Source: Membranipora membranacea
Lineage: Eukaryota; Bryozoa; Gymnolaemata; Cheilostomatida; Membraniporidae
DNA: 64,000 bases
Assembly (NCBI GenBank): GCA_914767715.1
Contig: OU612066.1
Span: 28,246,283 to 28,310,282 of the forward strand
Reading direction: 5' to 3'
Every line of letters starts with the position of its first letter. Position 1 is the stretch's first letter. Under the pieces are notes generated by a model, which worked only from the letters and a program-made list of their open reading frames with translations, was not told the DNA's origin and did not search any database. The translations under genes were made by a program, and so were the position numbers. Of this stretch, positions 38,159 through 53,100 are shown in pieces.

Positions 38159-41100
38159 ATCTGGATTGCCGTTTTGTTGGTACAATCCATAGTTTACCTG
38201 ATTTCCTGTATTTATCATAACCCTTTATCTAGACATTCCACTATTATATATTGGCCATCATAAGATCAGAATGTGGTTGATAATGAGAGGCGAGGTTTGC
38301 TTCAGGTTCATATTTTACCTGGAAAAATAACTGTTAGTGGCCTCAAATCAATTTCTTCAAAGTATGTTATTGGTTCGAATATATATCAAACTAACTTATC
38401 AACATCTCAGCCCAATCTAAATTTTGTATAACTTGGCTTTCCAAACTCTGCTTCACATTGTGTCGGAAAGGTAACGTTCCTCAGAAAATTTGACTCGTTT
38501 CCATAGCTCGTATTCATGATTCATGATAAGGTAAAACCATATGATATATTATCATCAAATAGTTCACCTAAGGTTTTGATAAGTGACTATGTTAATCAAA
38601 AAACGTGTTCAATCACTGATAACACCAATATTTAACATCTGTAAAGCTAGTAGATGACACAGTGTTTGTCTGACTGGTTGGTGGTTATGCCGCTTGATAA
38701 ATCTATACTGATTGCTATTCTGGGTAGGTTAGATTTAAGCATTTAAGTAAGAGGGAGATTCACCCCTTGGTTTTCCTTTTCCTATATATTGTGTATCCCA
38801 TGTTTAAGTATTACATGGAAGCTGCTTTTGTATGATTGTACACAAATCAGTTTCAGCTGGGTATCATTTTACTGTGAATGTACGGAAGGTACTTGTAAAT
38901 CAAACAACTCTCTTACCAATTTATCACGCAACTGAAGTTTGATGTATAAATGGTGTTATGTAATTGGGAGGGAAGCAGTAAATGTACGTAACTATCAATG
39001 TTTTACCAACAGTGACTCATCAATTTATAAGTTCCTGATTATGAACTCTAGTGTTGGTTGGTAAGCTAGTTAGTCACACCTCCAACTCCTTGGTCACACA
39101 AAGCAGTACAAGTATTGATAAATTTGGTGCCCCCCATTGCTCACTAAGCTGGGCGTGTCATCTTTGTAGATACAAGTGACATAAACGTTTTACTTGCAAT
39201 AATGTCACATTAGAAACATGTTGTGATATGCTGTAGTGTGCAAATAAGAAAATCAAATAATGTACCTCATAGGCTTGAATTTTATAAAGGCTATTTGACC
39301 TTCTTGCATTTCATAACATAGCTTGCATGACCTACAATTACAAATAGGTCAATATCCAGTAGTTCTCTACGCACTACTCGAAGATGGTAGTAGTTTCTGC
39401 AAACTGCTATAAGTTCGTATAAACTCTCAAGTATTGCAGGTTTTAATGTTTTATATTGCTTCAGAAAAATGTGTCAATTCCCCAATGATAGCTAATATCC
39501 ATATGAAACAAGCAGTAGGTTATTCCATATCAAAGGCTCCTTGCTTACAACATCCTCATATTTTCTTCTAGACGAGGACCATGAGCGAAGGAATGGTCAT
39601 GTGACATACAGTGATGAGGCTCCCGTCACCATAGAGTTAGACGAGAGGAGATATGTACCGTCAGACGGGGACGAGTCAGACGATGAGATGGATTACCCTG
39701 ATGCCGGGACTGGAGAGCGACTCAGTCAGCTTCCAAGTCGAAAGATATCAGGTGAGGTCACAAGGTCAGAAAGTAGAGGTATACAACCACACTGACATCA
39801 AGATTACAATATTAACATGTGTATCTCTGATCGTTGGAGTCAATTTAGTAGCAGTGTACCCACCCCTAATCATACAAAATGAACACAGGTCGTCTCACCA
39901 AGTTCCTTGTGATGGTACTCTTGCTAAGTGAATTAATTAACTCTCTATTGATCAGAGATATACTTGCAATATAGTCTGGTGGCATCCCCCTCCTATCTTA
40001 TCACTTCCATTTGTACTTTTGGATGGATAAGGTTTGTCAGTTTTTTCTGGTAGAGTTTTTCACGCTGATCGCAATGGTACTGTTGTACCTTACACTGAGT
40101 TGCACAATAGGCCGCTAATTGCCAAAAACACTGCCGGTAAAAGGGAAAGTGATCAAAACATTATGATATGGTTTCAAAACATCCAAAATCTGAAAGAACA
40201 TGTCATAATTAGTGGATCTACAACTTTACATTGGTCTGCTATCATAAAAAGCCGAGATGCAGCCAACAACCCTGTTTTTCATGCTAATGCCCTAAAGATA
40301 GCTGGTAAATTACTATTGAAATAAGTTCAAAACCAGCTGATCAATTGCTAGCACCCTCAGACACTGGTAGATAATACATTGACTGAGATTTTATTTCCAA
40401 TATAATTGGAGAACTTACCACCTAACTTGTGAAATAGAGACCATAATTTGGACCGAGTCAAATGGTATGACATTTTATAAACTGTAAGATTTGGTCAAAT
40501 CCACATACAAACAGCTGTTACATCAGTATAATGTGCTGATAAATAAGTTGAATACTCAAGTGTGTCTCTCTGACATTTAGTAGTAGGTTGTTGCTGTGAG
40601 AATTCCTACTCTCAGTATTTGCGATCTCATAAATTTTTCATGCCACCATTGTTGTGATGGTCGGATACGGTTATTGTATTTTACATCCGCTCACTTCTTG
40701 TGATCTCGATATGGAACTTAGTTATGTAGGCGAGGAGAAGCACTACCTTCTTGGTCGTCCTAAATCACATTCCTTACCTGGTAAGATTTCACTGCATCCC
40801 TCCATCAGTGGTAGAGTGTTGAGGCAGGTTTTGTCGGGATCTTGTGGTTCTTTGCTATGAAATACCCAACTGTTCTGGATATAATACTGGTACCATGTTG
40901 TCTTCGTTGGGATTAGAAGGCTTGAACCTTCTTTTAATTTTGTTGTCTTGTTGATGGTGATACAATTACCCTGTCACTGTATATTTATATATAGACTACA
41001 TGGACTCCTACTCATGAACATTGTTAAAATAATTATATTAACGCTGTTGACTGCAGGGCCATACAATGCATACACTTTTAGTTGTGTCGAAAACTATCAA

Positions 41101-44100
41101 TTCTGTGGGTCATAAAATGGGAACCTAGCTTCTTGGCTAAATTATAAGTTTTTCTTACATCATCTTGATGTGCTACAGACAATAATGTTTATTTTATGAT
41201 GTACTTGTGTGATATCACAGAGTAAGGATATATATATATTCCTATATATCCTTACTCTGTGGTGATATCAAGGAGTTTCTAGGCCTTAGAAATGAATCGA
41301 AAGTTCCTTGTTCTTATCTTGACCACTTCTCAACAGCTCTCACCTAGGAGCTCAAATCTCGCAGCGATCACTCAGAATGGCTATACTTTGTCCAGGTTAT
41401 AAGTTCACAAATGTGACAACGATTATCTTTATAAAGTTTTATAAACTGTCTTGCCCTCCCCTGGCAATGTTTCCTCATACCCTTTCCCTGATAACAAACA
41501 AGCTACCTGAGTTGACTTTTGTTTGCGTTAGTCAGGAGTCGTGATTCGAATGCAGCCTCAGATTTGCTGAATGTGGGGAGTGTTGTTAAGGATACTTAGA
41601 TGGATAATTCTGATCACTAATGAGCAAAGAATATTTCAAGATGACAGCACTAGTTCACACTTGATTATCCAACATGGTCCAAGAAAAATTGATAACATCT
41701 GTGGCCCCTTAGGTTTATGAGACTTATATGAGCTATCTGTGACATCAATCCTTCCTTGGTCAGCACAAAGCTTGGTTTACAGGGGTAACACAACGCAAGC
41801 TTTGAAGTGACTGACATTTTTGTGTGCGCAAGAAGTTTTGGTAATCTGCACCTGGAGAGCCAAGATCGTCTCCTCTGTGATGCTCTTTATTACTCTACCG
41901 GAACGCTCACGCAAAATTTAAGTGTGATAGCGATGGCGATGACTTATAGATAGCATATTTGATGATGGGGACTAGTTTTATACATACACGACAATCACCT
42001 ACCCAAGCACCGAACAAAGCTTGTCAAGACAGGCTACATCAGTATGTTCTCACCATTTTTGGATTTTAACCAACACAATGCAAAAGCAAAACTTATCCCT
42101 GCGAGAGGTGATACTGATAAACCAGTAACGTAATCACACTGTACACTTATGTTTATATAATATTGTTGTAGCCTTAGGATACAAATCAGTTATGGGTGTA
42201 AGACGCAGAAAGTCATCTTCGTCAACTAAGAATTACCAGAAGATGAGAGCTAAGTCTAAAGTCCGTAAGGCCACACACATATACAATGAGTGGAGGAATA
42301 ACCCAGAGGAGGTAAAATTAACTTTTTTAAATGTGTTTTCATGATAATGATGCATCGTCCGATTTGAATTCCTTCTAATAACGTAACTAATGAATAAGTG
42401 GACATCCCAATCCCATACCATTATGCTGTGCGATGCTAAAATTGCCCTCATTTTAATATGCAAGATACATCAGCACATCGAAATGAATTGTTGCACTCAT
42501 ACACATGCATATGCAATTTTTGTGTGTCTGTGATTGGGATCATGTGGGTGTTTAGTTTTCAAAGTTGTAACTGGGTTCTGTTTTATTGCGTAATTGTTAC
42601 CATCATTACAATATATAAAATATATTATTATGATAACTGTGTATGTTGTTGTGTGGTGTAGTTGTATGCGAGTAGTGTACATTATAATGACTCCGATGTT
42701 AATGACTTAACGTTATGTATGTTTTGTGACGTTGCGTAGTTGGAGCAGCAGGTGAAGAATAACTGGAAGGAGGAGGATGAAGATCCGGATACGGAGTCAT
42801 TCACTGATGAGGTGAGAACACAGAGGAGAATCGAGGAGCTAAGAGAGATGAGTATACATCTCAGTCGTAAGAAACAACTCAGGTAACTGAAGCAATCACT
42901 AACAACAGCTTTGTCTGATAGGCTCTATAATGACGAATGAACTGGGATGATTAGAGGGAGTTTTCAATTTGAAGGCCACATAAGTAATATGCTGTGTGGT
43001 GTGGAATGTCCACTGCAGGCTGAAATCCTCTGTATTCATGATGATGATTATGTGAGCCCGATTCTACCACAGTGATACCTCAATGTGTATAAATATGCAC
43101 GATCATGATTTGAATAATATCATCACATGAATATGAATATAAAAGATCAAGGCAATCCTACACTGTTCCAAACTGCATACAGGCTGTGTAAACTATATAT
43201 CGAGCACCTGTGTGAATCAGAGGTCCTTGAGTGTGAATAAAAGGTCAATATATACTAGGTCAAGATAAATAGGATCAAGATTCGGCCATATAATCACAGA
43301 GTAAGGGTACATCCATACTTTGTGATACAATATAGTATCAACATACCAGTGTATTTCGGTATCTTTGTTAGTATGGGTTAAACACCGTGGCTGTTGTCCG
43401 TGGCTGTTGTATATATGTATGTAAATTACTGTAATGTATGACCTAGAAGCACCCCTAGGATTGATTAAAACATTTCTGACCCCCAAGTTTCGTGTCAAGA
43501 AGTATTACCTTGATTTATTCAGTAATGCCTAAGTACATGGCCACAGACGTGATGATAATAATGCCCCATTATTATGTCCATGGTCAAGCCACAGACTATT
43601 GTTTCATGATGGTAACTCTATATTCAGAACTCCCTACTGAATAGCATGATCCTCCTCGAACCCTGCATAGCAAGCCAGCCTCAAGCTGAGAAGTGTTATT
43701 TGCGGAATCTGTGTCGAGGTGGATCGACACTACATTTCTCAATACCAGGAAATAACTCTTTTTGTACATTATATGTCCTCATATCAGACACTTTTCAGAT
43801 TGTTGTACCACTTATTGCAATCTATATAATTTCAGAGATGCTTTGAGGAAAGAGACTCTGAAACAAGGCTCAACATTGAAGAGAAATCAAGGCATTGGCT
43901 GTTGGAAAAACTTGAAATATTCACTCTCTATAGTAAGTTTAGATTGAACTGACTGTAGAATTAAATTTTTACCTTCCCACACCAAGCTTTGTTCTCAGAC
44001 AAACAAAGCTTTGCTCTTTTTCAATGACAGATTTTAATGTTTTGTGGAGATTTAATCATTCGTTGTCAACAGTGCTTGCTCAATATCCCATTTGGAGATT

Positions 44101-47100
44101 TTCATATAGACAAAGAACACAAGACTTTTTTTGTGCTCTTTGTCTCTGTATTTCACTTGATTCATACACATCTGATTTATCATTCTTTATTTCAGTTTTT
44201 TTTTCTCACTAGGTAGTCCATGATGGGATGATAGTGACGTTATTTTTGCAGATGTACTTTTGTTGACGCAGTTAACCAAGCAGTCACGCAGCCTGACCTT
44301 GTACTTTTTTGCCATGCATATCAAAAGTGCAACCCACGGTCTATGGTCTTAGACTATAATACATGAAATGAGATTTTTCAGACAGAAACCTGAAAGACAG
44401 CGACCATTCTAACCATCCTGTCAATGACTTTTACGACCAATCAGTCAGTAATACTTATTCTATCGGCCTTTCAAACCTAGAAATAAAATATCGCTTCTTT
44501 TTTTTTACAGAGACAAGAACATGCCAAGTTTGCCATTACCTCAGCTATCCGCTCTATGGGATTATGGGAGGGGCACCTGAAGGCTTTTGCCAGTCATTTT
44601 GGTACAGATGTCACGGCTTACTTTCTCTTCCTTAGATGGCTGTTTGTAGCCAACACTCTCATTGGTAAGAATAATTCATTTTTCAGATTAATATTATTAT
44701 ATTTATTGAAAAAATTGTATTTATTTTGAAAAATAGAGCGAGTTTTGTCGTATTGTGGGCCGCCTCATCTACCATTGTAGTCACGCCTACATAACCAGAT
44801 GGATTGTAAACCTGAAGTAATTTCTTCGAGCACTAGTCTGCCCCCCCCCCAGACTTTTGCCCCTGCCCGACGGCCCCCAGGCACTTGCGTAGAAACGTGT
44901 TTCAGGGATTGCTAACGTCTTTACAAAAAAAAGATCTTTTTACACCTGGATGAGAAGTTCTAATATAAAACATTTTTTATAAATACGGGCTCTCTCAACC
45001 AAGTACATCATTGCGTGATTGCGGGAAACGCATATATCACCCATGTATATAACCATATAGAGTACACCCCTGGTATGGTGACTGATATAACCTTTTATGT
45101 AATGCTCTGACTAAATCTCTTTTTTTGAGTGAAACATTTAATTCACTTGCGTATACTTGTCAACCACACAACTCTTGCTTCATAGCATACCACCTTAGTG
45201 CAATGTATCCGCATTTTACATGCGAGTAGTGGATTGTATTCAATCATGATGTATGTATTGTAATTGTATTGCAGTGTATCACATCGTACATGTATTTGAG
45301 TATATTATGTATCGCACAATCTGTTTGTTGTAGGCTTGTTGGTCTTCCTCTTCCTGTACATACCACAGCTGTTGTATAATGTGTTTGTGAAGGATGTGTT
45401 TGGATTTGTGAGCCGAGTTGACTTGGGTGAGCCCGATCGTAGTGTGATGCCCCAGTACAAATCTAATTGGGAGGGTGGCAGAGAAATCCTCACCGGCAAA
45501 GTAAGTCTAACCACGCAGTGGTGGATGTAATAATATTTCCCAGGGGTGAAGCGATATGAGACATCAGATGCAGTGATGTTCTCCATCTTGTTTATTTTTA
45601 ATTGTGTGTTTTTTTATTACTTTTATTGGCATGATAATCATTTAAAAAAGAAGGTTTTCGTTATGTGCCAAAAGAAGAAAAAAAAAAAATTTGTAAAGGT
45701 ATGTGAGTTGAGCTAATAGTTGTTTGAGAGATAATTGATAAATTGTCTTTTAAAAGTTGATAGAGTATTTGATGATCTTGTAAATCTAGGCTTCTTTGTC
45801 TTGAAGCTTGCCCATCGAAGCTATGAAATTGATCATGTAGCTGTATATACAAGTTGATCAGATCAGGGGAAATCTTTTTCGCTATCAATTTAAGTTAGGC
45901 AACATAATCAGCAGATATCTGTATTTCATTGTCTTCTAACAGGGAGATAACACGTCAGGGGTGTTTGAGAACACGGGAATGTACTACGGTCACTACACGG
46001 ATACACTGATACTGAGCGATGATAAGAAGGGCGCCTCTTACTGGTATAACATGAAGATATCATATCTACTTACGTATGGAGCTTATTTTCTTATCTACTT
46101 TCTAGTCATTGCTATCAGGTAAATATATGTCAGACATGTATATCGATGATCGATATTGCTCATGTTATTTGAGCTTGAACTGGCAAAATTTATTTTAGTT
46201 TTTAGTATAGCTTCACCCTGTTTTTCCGATTGGGAAACACTGTCAAGTTTAAGTCACCTTGTCAAGATGCCAGGTACTTTCTGAATCTGATCAGTTGTTC
46301 TGCTGTGACATTATCTCTCCACTTAATTCTGTGCTTGCCATCATGTTTCCAAACCCATCAGTGACCTTTTTTGAGTAATCTTCACATTTTCCTATTTTCA
46401 CTGAGGAAACTCATGTGTTTTTGTATGAATTGCAGTGTTGCCAAGTCATATCGCAAGAATTTCATCGAGAGTAGCGATAAGTTTACATTCCAATATGTGC
46501 TCAAGATTCTGGACGGCTGGGATTATAACATCGATGCGACCAACACTGCTCACAGCAAGAAGAAAAACATGCATCGTGATCTTAGAGTGAGTTGTAGAAG
46601 ATCGGCCATATTTTTGACATATATATGACATATATATGTCGTATTTATGGCATATAAATGACATGTACTCACAAACCTTGTATATCATGGTCATTTTGTG
46701 GAGGCCAAATAAGTGGCCAATGGTAGATATAGAATGGAGCGTGTTGTTTATTATAATTGTTGTAGGGACAGTTCACACGTTATTCAAATTTTGAAACAAA
46801 ATTAACAATTTGGAATGATTAATTTTACGATGTCATTTGATCAAAGGGAATAGGCCAGCAAATCAGTTGTTGTATGTGGTGGAAGTTGAAGTACTCAAAT
46901 GCTGCCCGGGTTACTGGAATGGCGTTTTATTTTAAACCACATCCCAACAATATGGTTGAAATACCAGCAACCCGGGCAGCATTTCAGCACTTTATTTAAT
47001 ATGGATGGTATAAGACGAGCCTACAACCTAGCATACAGAGACCCTCTCTGCTTGTCATAAAGCTTCCACCATGATCGCTGAAACCACACTCTTTTCAGTC

Positions 47101-50100
47101 TCACTCATAGGTTACTGATTTATTCCACTTTCTCTGAAACATTGCTAACAATGTGCTTTGAGTTTTTTATTTGTATCTTGTAGGAATTTTGCGCCAGCAA
47201 CAGAGGTGCTAGCGATAAAGGAAACTGTTGTGATAAGATGATCTTGGTCCTGTTCAGACTGGGAGCCATGTTTATAATGACTGCCGTTATCATCGCGTGT
47301 GGATTCATTGTGTATTATGTACTAGAAAAGTTAACTGGTGTAAGTACACTGTTAGATCGACCAAAGAGGAGTAAAGTTTTTTGCAGGAGGAAAAATTCAT
47401 TCACCATTCCGTTTAGGCTAAATCTAAGACTAGCTTATATCAACTTGTCCTCATTAAGTTAAAATAAAAGACTCCCACCTCAGTTGGCAAAATTAAGTCA
47501 TCCCAAACTAGATATTTTTTACTCCGCTTCACCCTGACGCCCTCAACCATCAATTGTAAATACAAAGGGTCGTTTTCATTCACAGAGTATTGGAGAATAA
47601 AGGAAGGTTTGGCAAAATTAAAATGCCAGCTCAGTTGAACGCATCAACAAAGATAGCATTTTAATTTTGCCACACCTTAAATCGGTTGAGGCCAGATGCT
47701 CCTAGTTTGCCGACATCACATGTTATCTGATAGGTCAGAAGCTGATTGAGGGATGTTTACTTATATTTGAGAATTTTGGTTTCATGAGTATTTTGGTTTT
47801 TTTTCAGGGTGTAGGTTCTCATCCAATCATCCGAGATGCTACTGTACCGCTCATCGTCACGTCTATAAACACATTCCTGCCGATCGTTTTCTCATTCACT
47901 GCTGGATATCTCAAGTTCGAATATCCCAAGTCTGCTGTGTACACAACGCTCATATTGTAAGTAAACGCTATTACAGAAGATTGTTACCACTGCGAGTAAA
48001 TCTGCACAAATTAACACATTTTAGATTGCATTGTTTCGATAAGAATACCTAAAAGCAAAACAAAACCTTGATAGGAAATATAATTTAAACTGTGGTTTGT
48101 TGCAGTCTTCTTGACAAGAGAAATGTATCTCTTAGCTATGTTAGCTAGTCTGTGGATGCTTTATCTACTCGCGTCATTTAGTAATTCAAAGCAGTCTGTT
48201 TGAAACAGAGTCGCACTCAATATATTTTGAATAGGCAACTCCAAACTGCATATTATTTTCTTTTCTTTTTTTATCAATCCGAAAAAATACCGATAAATGG
48301 AAATCAGTTTGATAAAACTGATATAATTATGTCTTGATGATAAAGAATCAGTAAATTGAATGGATAGAATAGATATTAGCATTGTATTTAAATTATTTTT
48401 TTGTTAATACTTTTTTTTTTTAAATTGTAAAATAATAATAATAAGTGTATAAAAAATGATATTGTAGGAAAGGTTGAACTAGGTGATTCAGTAGGTTTAT
48501 AGAGTGAAAAAAAAACCCCTCCTAGGATATCGACTTCATCATCTTGTCGTGTTAAGTTTAAAGCCAATATTCTATTCTCAGTAAATCAGATTACACATTA
48601 AACAGAATAACATTCGTGTCCATTTTTGTAGTACAATGCTGCTGTATGGAGTGACACTGGGTGTGTATTTTGGTTATACGATTGCTCCGTGTGCTGGAAA
48701 GGATCTCGCAGATGTTATCAATAAGGCCGGAGGTCTTAATGAAACTGGCTTTGAATGTCTGCCAGTGAGTTTCTATCAGTCTATATCCGTGTAGAATGAG
48801 ACTATGGGATCGCCACATAATAAATATGTATCAATGACCATTCCTGTTTGTAGGGATATAACTAGATAAAGTTTGATCCATTTGCCTGCGTTCGGAGTTG
48901 CCGCCTCTACTGGTCACGCCGCAGGCTGGTCATGCCTGCGGCGTGACCAGTAGAGGAGGCAACTCCGAACACAGGCAAATGGATCAAACTTGATAATGGA
49001 TAGTACCGGAGATGATTGGTTTAATTACATGCAATATCAAACCTGTCAGTGATCGTCTCTCTACACCCCGGCAGTATTGAATAATATATTAATAATAATA
49101 AAGTTTGTTTATAAAACGCTTAATGAAATTGTTTAGAAGCAGTTAATTCTAAGCGTGAATATGTCTATATGATGTAAATGTTTTTTATCCTTTGATTATA
49201 GTGTTGGGAGACCCGACTAGGTGAGAGAGCGTATAGTTTGGTGTTTCTCGATTTCGTATTCGGAGTTGTTGTCACTTTAGTGTCTGAAGTTCTGCGGAGG
49301 TGAGTGTCTTTTTGAAGGCTCGATGATTGCAACTGGTTTTTGATTTTGTCAACTTTGTTTATGAAAGTATTTCGGATGTAAACGCAGCCTCTGAAAACTG
49401 TTTCCCCAAAAATGACTTGCAAGCAAACTGGGAGATGTGCTGCTTGTTTGTTCAAAAATGTTTGAATGTCAGTGTATTGTGACAATAACATACCTTAAAG
49501 TAAATTATATAATAACTTTATGAATGTCACCTTTTGTAGACTTGTGACTCAGTTCTGCTGTCAGAGTTTGGAAAAGAAAAAGAATCAGGAGGGTAAAAGT
49601 CTTCACCCCCAGTTTGAGATTGCCAGGAATACGATGGTTCTTATCTATAATCAGTTTCTTCTCTGGTGGGTATTCGTTTAGAGTCACATTTTGCACAGGC
49701 TTGAAATATTGAAATATATGGCTAGCTAACGTTTATTCCACACCATTACTTTGCAAAAAACACTCTTACCTTAGTGAAGATTTGTGACAATGCTTACATT
49801 GAGTCAACCCTAAACTAGCTGAACTAAACTTGCTAGCTAATATTCACTCCTCTAATGCGATAACAAAGCATAATTACAAGGTCTACAAACTGTGAACGTG
49901 GGAAGGTATCATACTGGCTCCCCAAATCTGCATAGTCAGTTTTTAAAAACCCTGTATTTTTTGGGTTTATCCGATAGTACCAACTATAGAAGGCTTTGGT
50001 CTCTGGGTGGTATATAACCGGTGCTATCTGACCTGCGGTGCCTGAATGCTCAATCTCCAAAACTTAGATTTTTTTCTTCTGCGCTTCTAATAGGTAAAAG

Positions 50101-53100
50101 CCGACTTGTTCCACGAAAAGAATCAATTGATAATCAATGTAACATCCAATTCACGGTAGCTCTCAACTGTGCACATGTCCGGGCTTTTGCCTATTTTTTC
50201 TAATGCTATATATTTTCTTGTTAAGCAAAGCGTATATATTAAAATTCGACTTCTCAACAATCAGTTCTCTACATGTTGGATTTGGTTGTGTTGTAGGTTG
50301 GGTATATACTACAGCCCACTACTAACAGTGGTAGTTGTGGTAAAACTATGGCTTATATTTTACCTAAAGCGGGTAAGTTTCATGATAACGCCTTCAAGTG
50401 TTCATGGGGTATAACCAATACAAAGAACTCTAGCCTTGTCGCGCGGCTTAAAAGAGTAGTCAAATATCAATGCATGTTATAGCCAGGCAGCAGCTTACGA
50501 TTAAGTTTCCTGACTACAACACGCATTGGTCTTACATTACTTCCGATTTGGGCAAACTTCGCATCGCAAAAGATCGTTAATACAAGTTGATCAGCAATAC
50601 TCTGAATACAACTCTGGACACAAGCAAGAAAAATGTCGCTGTCGGTGACTATAAATATTGTTAACTAGTTGATCTTTGGGAAGGACATGAGCTTGTTAGA
50701 AGCTGGACAGCCGGCCATGAGGCATGCGCTGTCTCCTACAACGACATTCATTCCTAAAATCTCGATGCATTTAACCAACATTAGAATTGATCAGGATTGC
50801 TGTCCAGAATTCTTTTGTGGGATAGAAATTCCCATTCCATGGTCTTTGTCGTGATTTCAAACAATAACTTTAGTGTTTTTTCGTCAGCTGACAGTAATGA
50901 ACGCTTGTATACCGACCACTAAGCCATGGAGGGCTGCTAAGATGCATACCATATTCCTTGTTCTCCTGTTTCTGGGATTCATACTCTGCGCCATCATGTT
51001 TGGAATCTCCATCACTCTGTAAGTTGTCATTTTACAGTCGACAGAAGTTTGCTGGCGCGCATCTGGGACTGAAATAATATTTCACTTGGAAGATTTGCTG
51101 TAATGTGGCATCATTTACAAGAAAATATGATGTTAATTGAGATTTTTGGCATTTGGCTATCAGAACTTGGCAAATAATCCTATAAGCGGCTTTAACAAGG
51201 GGAATTAAATTGAGGTACAGTGTATTCATATTTATCTATATATCTGTGATGTACAGGACTTCCCTAAGTGGGTAGACCTTACTACGAAGTGAAATGAAAT
51301 TGGGCAAAGAAATTTTCTCCCAACTCACAGTGGCCAATTTACGATTGACAACATTTTTTGTATTTTCTCTGATTTACTAGCCTTGAGACTTGAGCTTATA
51401 TTTCTAAAACTACGTGATAGCGGAAATTAGCTAATATTAAGTTTATGCATGCTTATTTATTTGTTGTTTAACAGAGTAACACCGTCTACATCATGTGGAC
51501 CTTTTGTTAACCTGACGTCAGCGAGCGTGTCCGTCACTAGTGAGCTCAGTAAGCTGGAGGCAGCAAAGACTGGAGTAGTGATGGACATCATACTATCTCC
51601 TGGTGTAGTGGTCGGCATCATCGTCATACTTTGGTATGTTGGTCTGAAAATTGTTTATCAAATTGTCTCTCAAGGTATTGGAACGTGAGGTATTGTCTCT
51701 CAAGGATTGAGCTGACTCGTGCTTTGGCTTATCGGCTTGTGTAGGTGTTTTTCATGGGTTACCATCATGAAAGCCGTCACTCTAGTCCTCGGACTATCTG
51801 GCTGAGCCCTATTTCTTTTATTTGCTTTATATACTATTATGACATATTCTTTTATTTGATGAAACTAAATTTAAAGCATCAACAATAAAAAAAACTGGCT
51901 GAAGACTGTAGAGTTGCAGGTCTACTGGAAGTCTTAATTGGTCACACCGTATTGAATGTTTTGCTTCCTGCTAAAGTTATTGAAACATTTTGTGTTAAAA
52001 GGAGTGGTCTTTTTTCATGACTTTGTAAAATTAACTTAAATACTCGACTCAGGCAGCTTGACAGCAAGCCTTAAAACATATCTGTGGCTAAGAGCAGAGT
52101 GTGGACTGCTACAAGAACCATTTGAGTACATCAATAACTTCTATATACAGAGAGGCCGAGGCTGTTATTCCCTAAGGCACATCTTGTATCATTGTGTGAC
52201 TGAGCTCCTCATATGAAAAGTTATCAAAGTTTGTAAATTCAAACATAAGGATCTTATTATTAGAATGAGCAATTTATTTTTTGAGAAAGTTATCACATTA
52301 ACATCACTAAAATTTAACGATCACTTGGTCTTTAATTTAGACAATTTTGTTCCCAAAGCACTCACTCAGACTCTATAAAGTTCCATCAATGAGTGAGCAT
52401 TTTGTGAGTGAGTCCCTAGCAGTGAGCGATCAGATAGCGGTTTTGGCCGTTTTTTGATTGAAAGTCCCCCTGGATCACCACAGTCTCACCGTGATAAGTT
52501 CAACAAATGTGCAAAAGTCACTATAGTGAATGCTGTCAGTCATATATGCTCCACCTCAATTATAGTACTCTCGCAGTGATCTCTGCGGCATTACCCGCAA
52601 TGGGAGTTGAGTTTTCTTAATTATATGATATCTCTTGTAGTGTTGTTGTACATTATGTAAGAGTAACAAGTGCTGGCAGAAAAACGCTGATATCACTTCT
52701 CAAGATACAAATCACATTGGTAAGCCTTTCATCGACCCATTGTGGCTATATTAGTGCTCTATCAACCAACCACCAGATACCCTCCTGACCTTATGTTTTC
52801 AGGTGGTTTAATAATGCGTGGTTAGCGGTGACAGAAACCGGGAATACTTAAAACTAGCTTAATGCAAACTTTTATAGAAGAGTTATCCTCTCAAATTCGC
52901 GGGCCTAAAATCCGTGAAAAATAGACTAGTGAAAAAGGTTGGTGTTGTGCCCTCCGCGAATTAGGAGCCTGCGAATTATTAAGGTCAGTTAGGGTATACC
53001 ATGAACCACTCATGTGGCCTGCAGTTTGCATGTGACGCTTTAATCTAGCCTTTTACTTTCTTGACAAGCTTTGTTTTTGAGGGGGGCGGGGGGCAGTTGT

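Noticed and set aside
40034-40324. 96-codon plus-strand open frame in a TMC intron
   Set aside because: No splice signals linking it in phase, no similarity recognised; the flanking TMC exons already join in frame.
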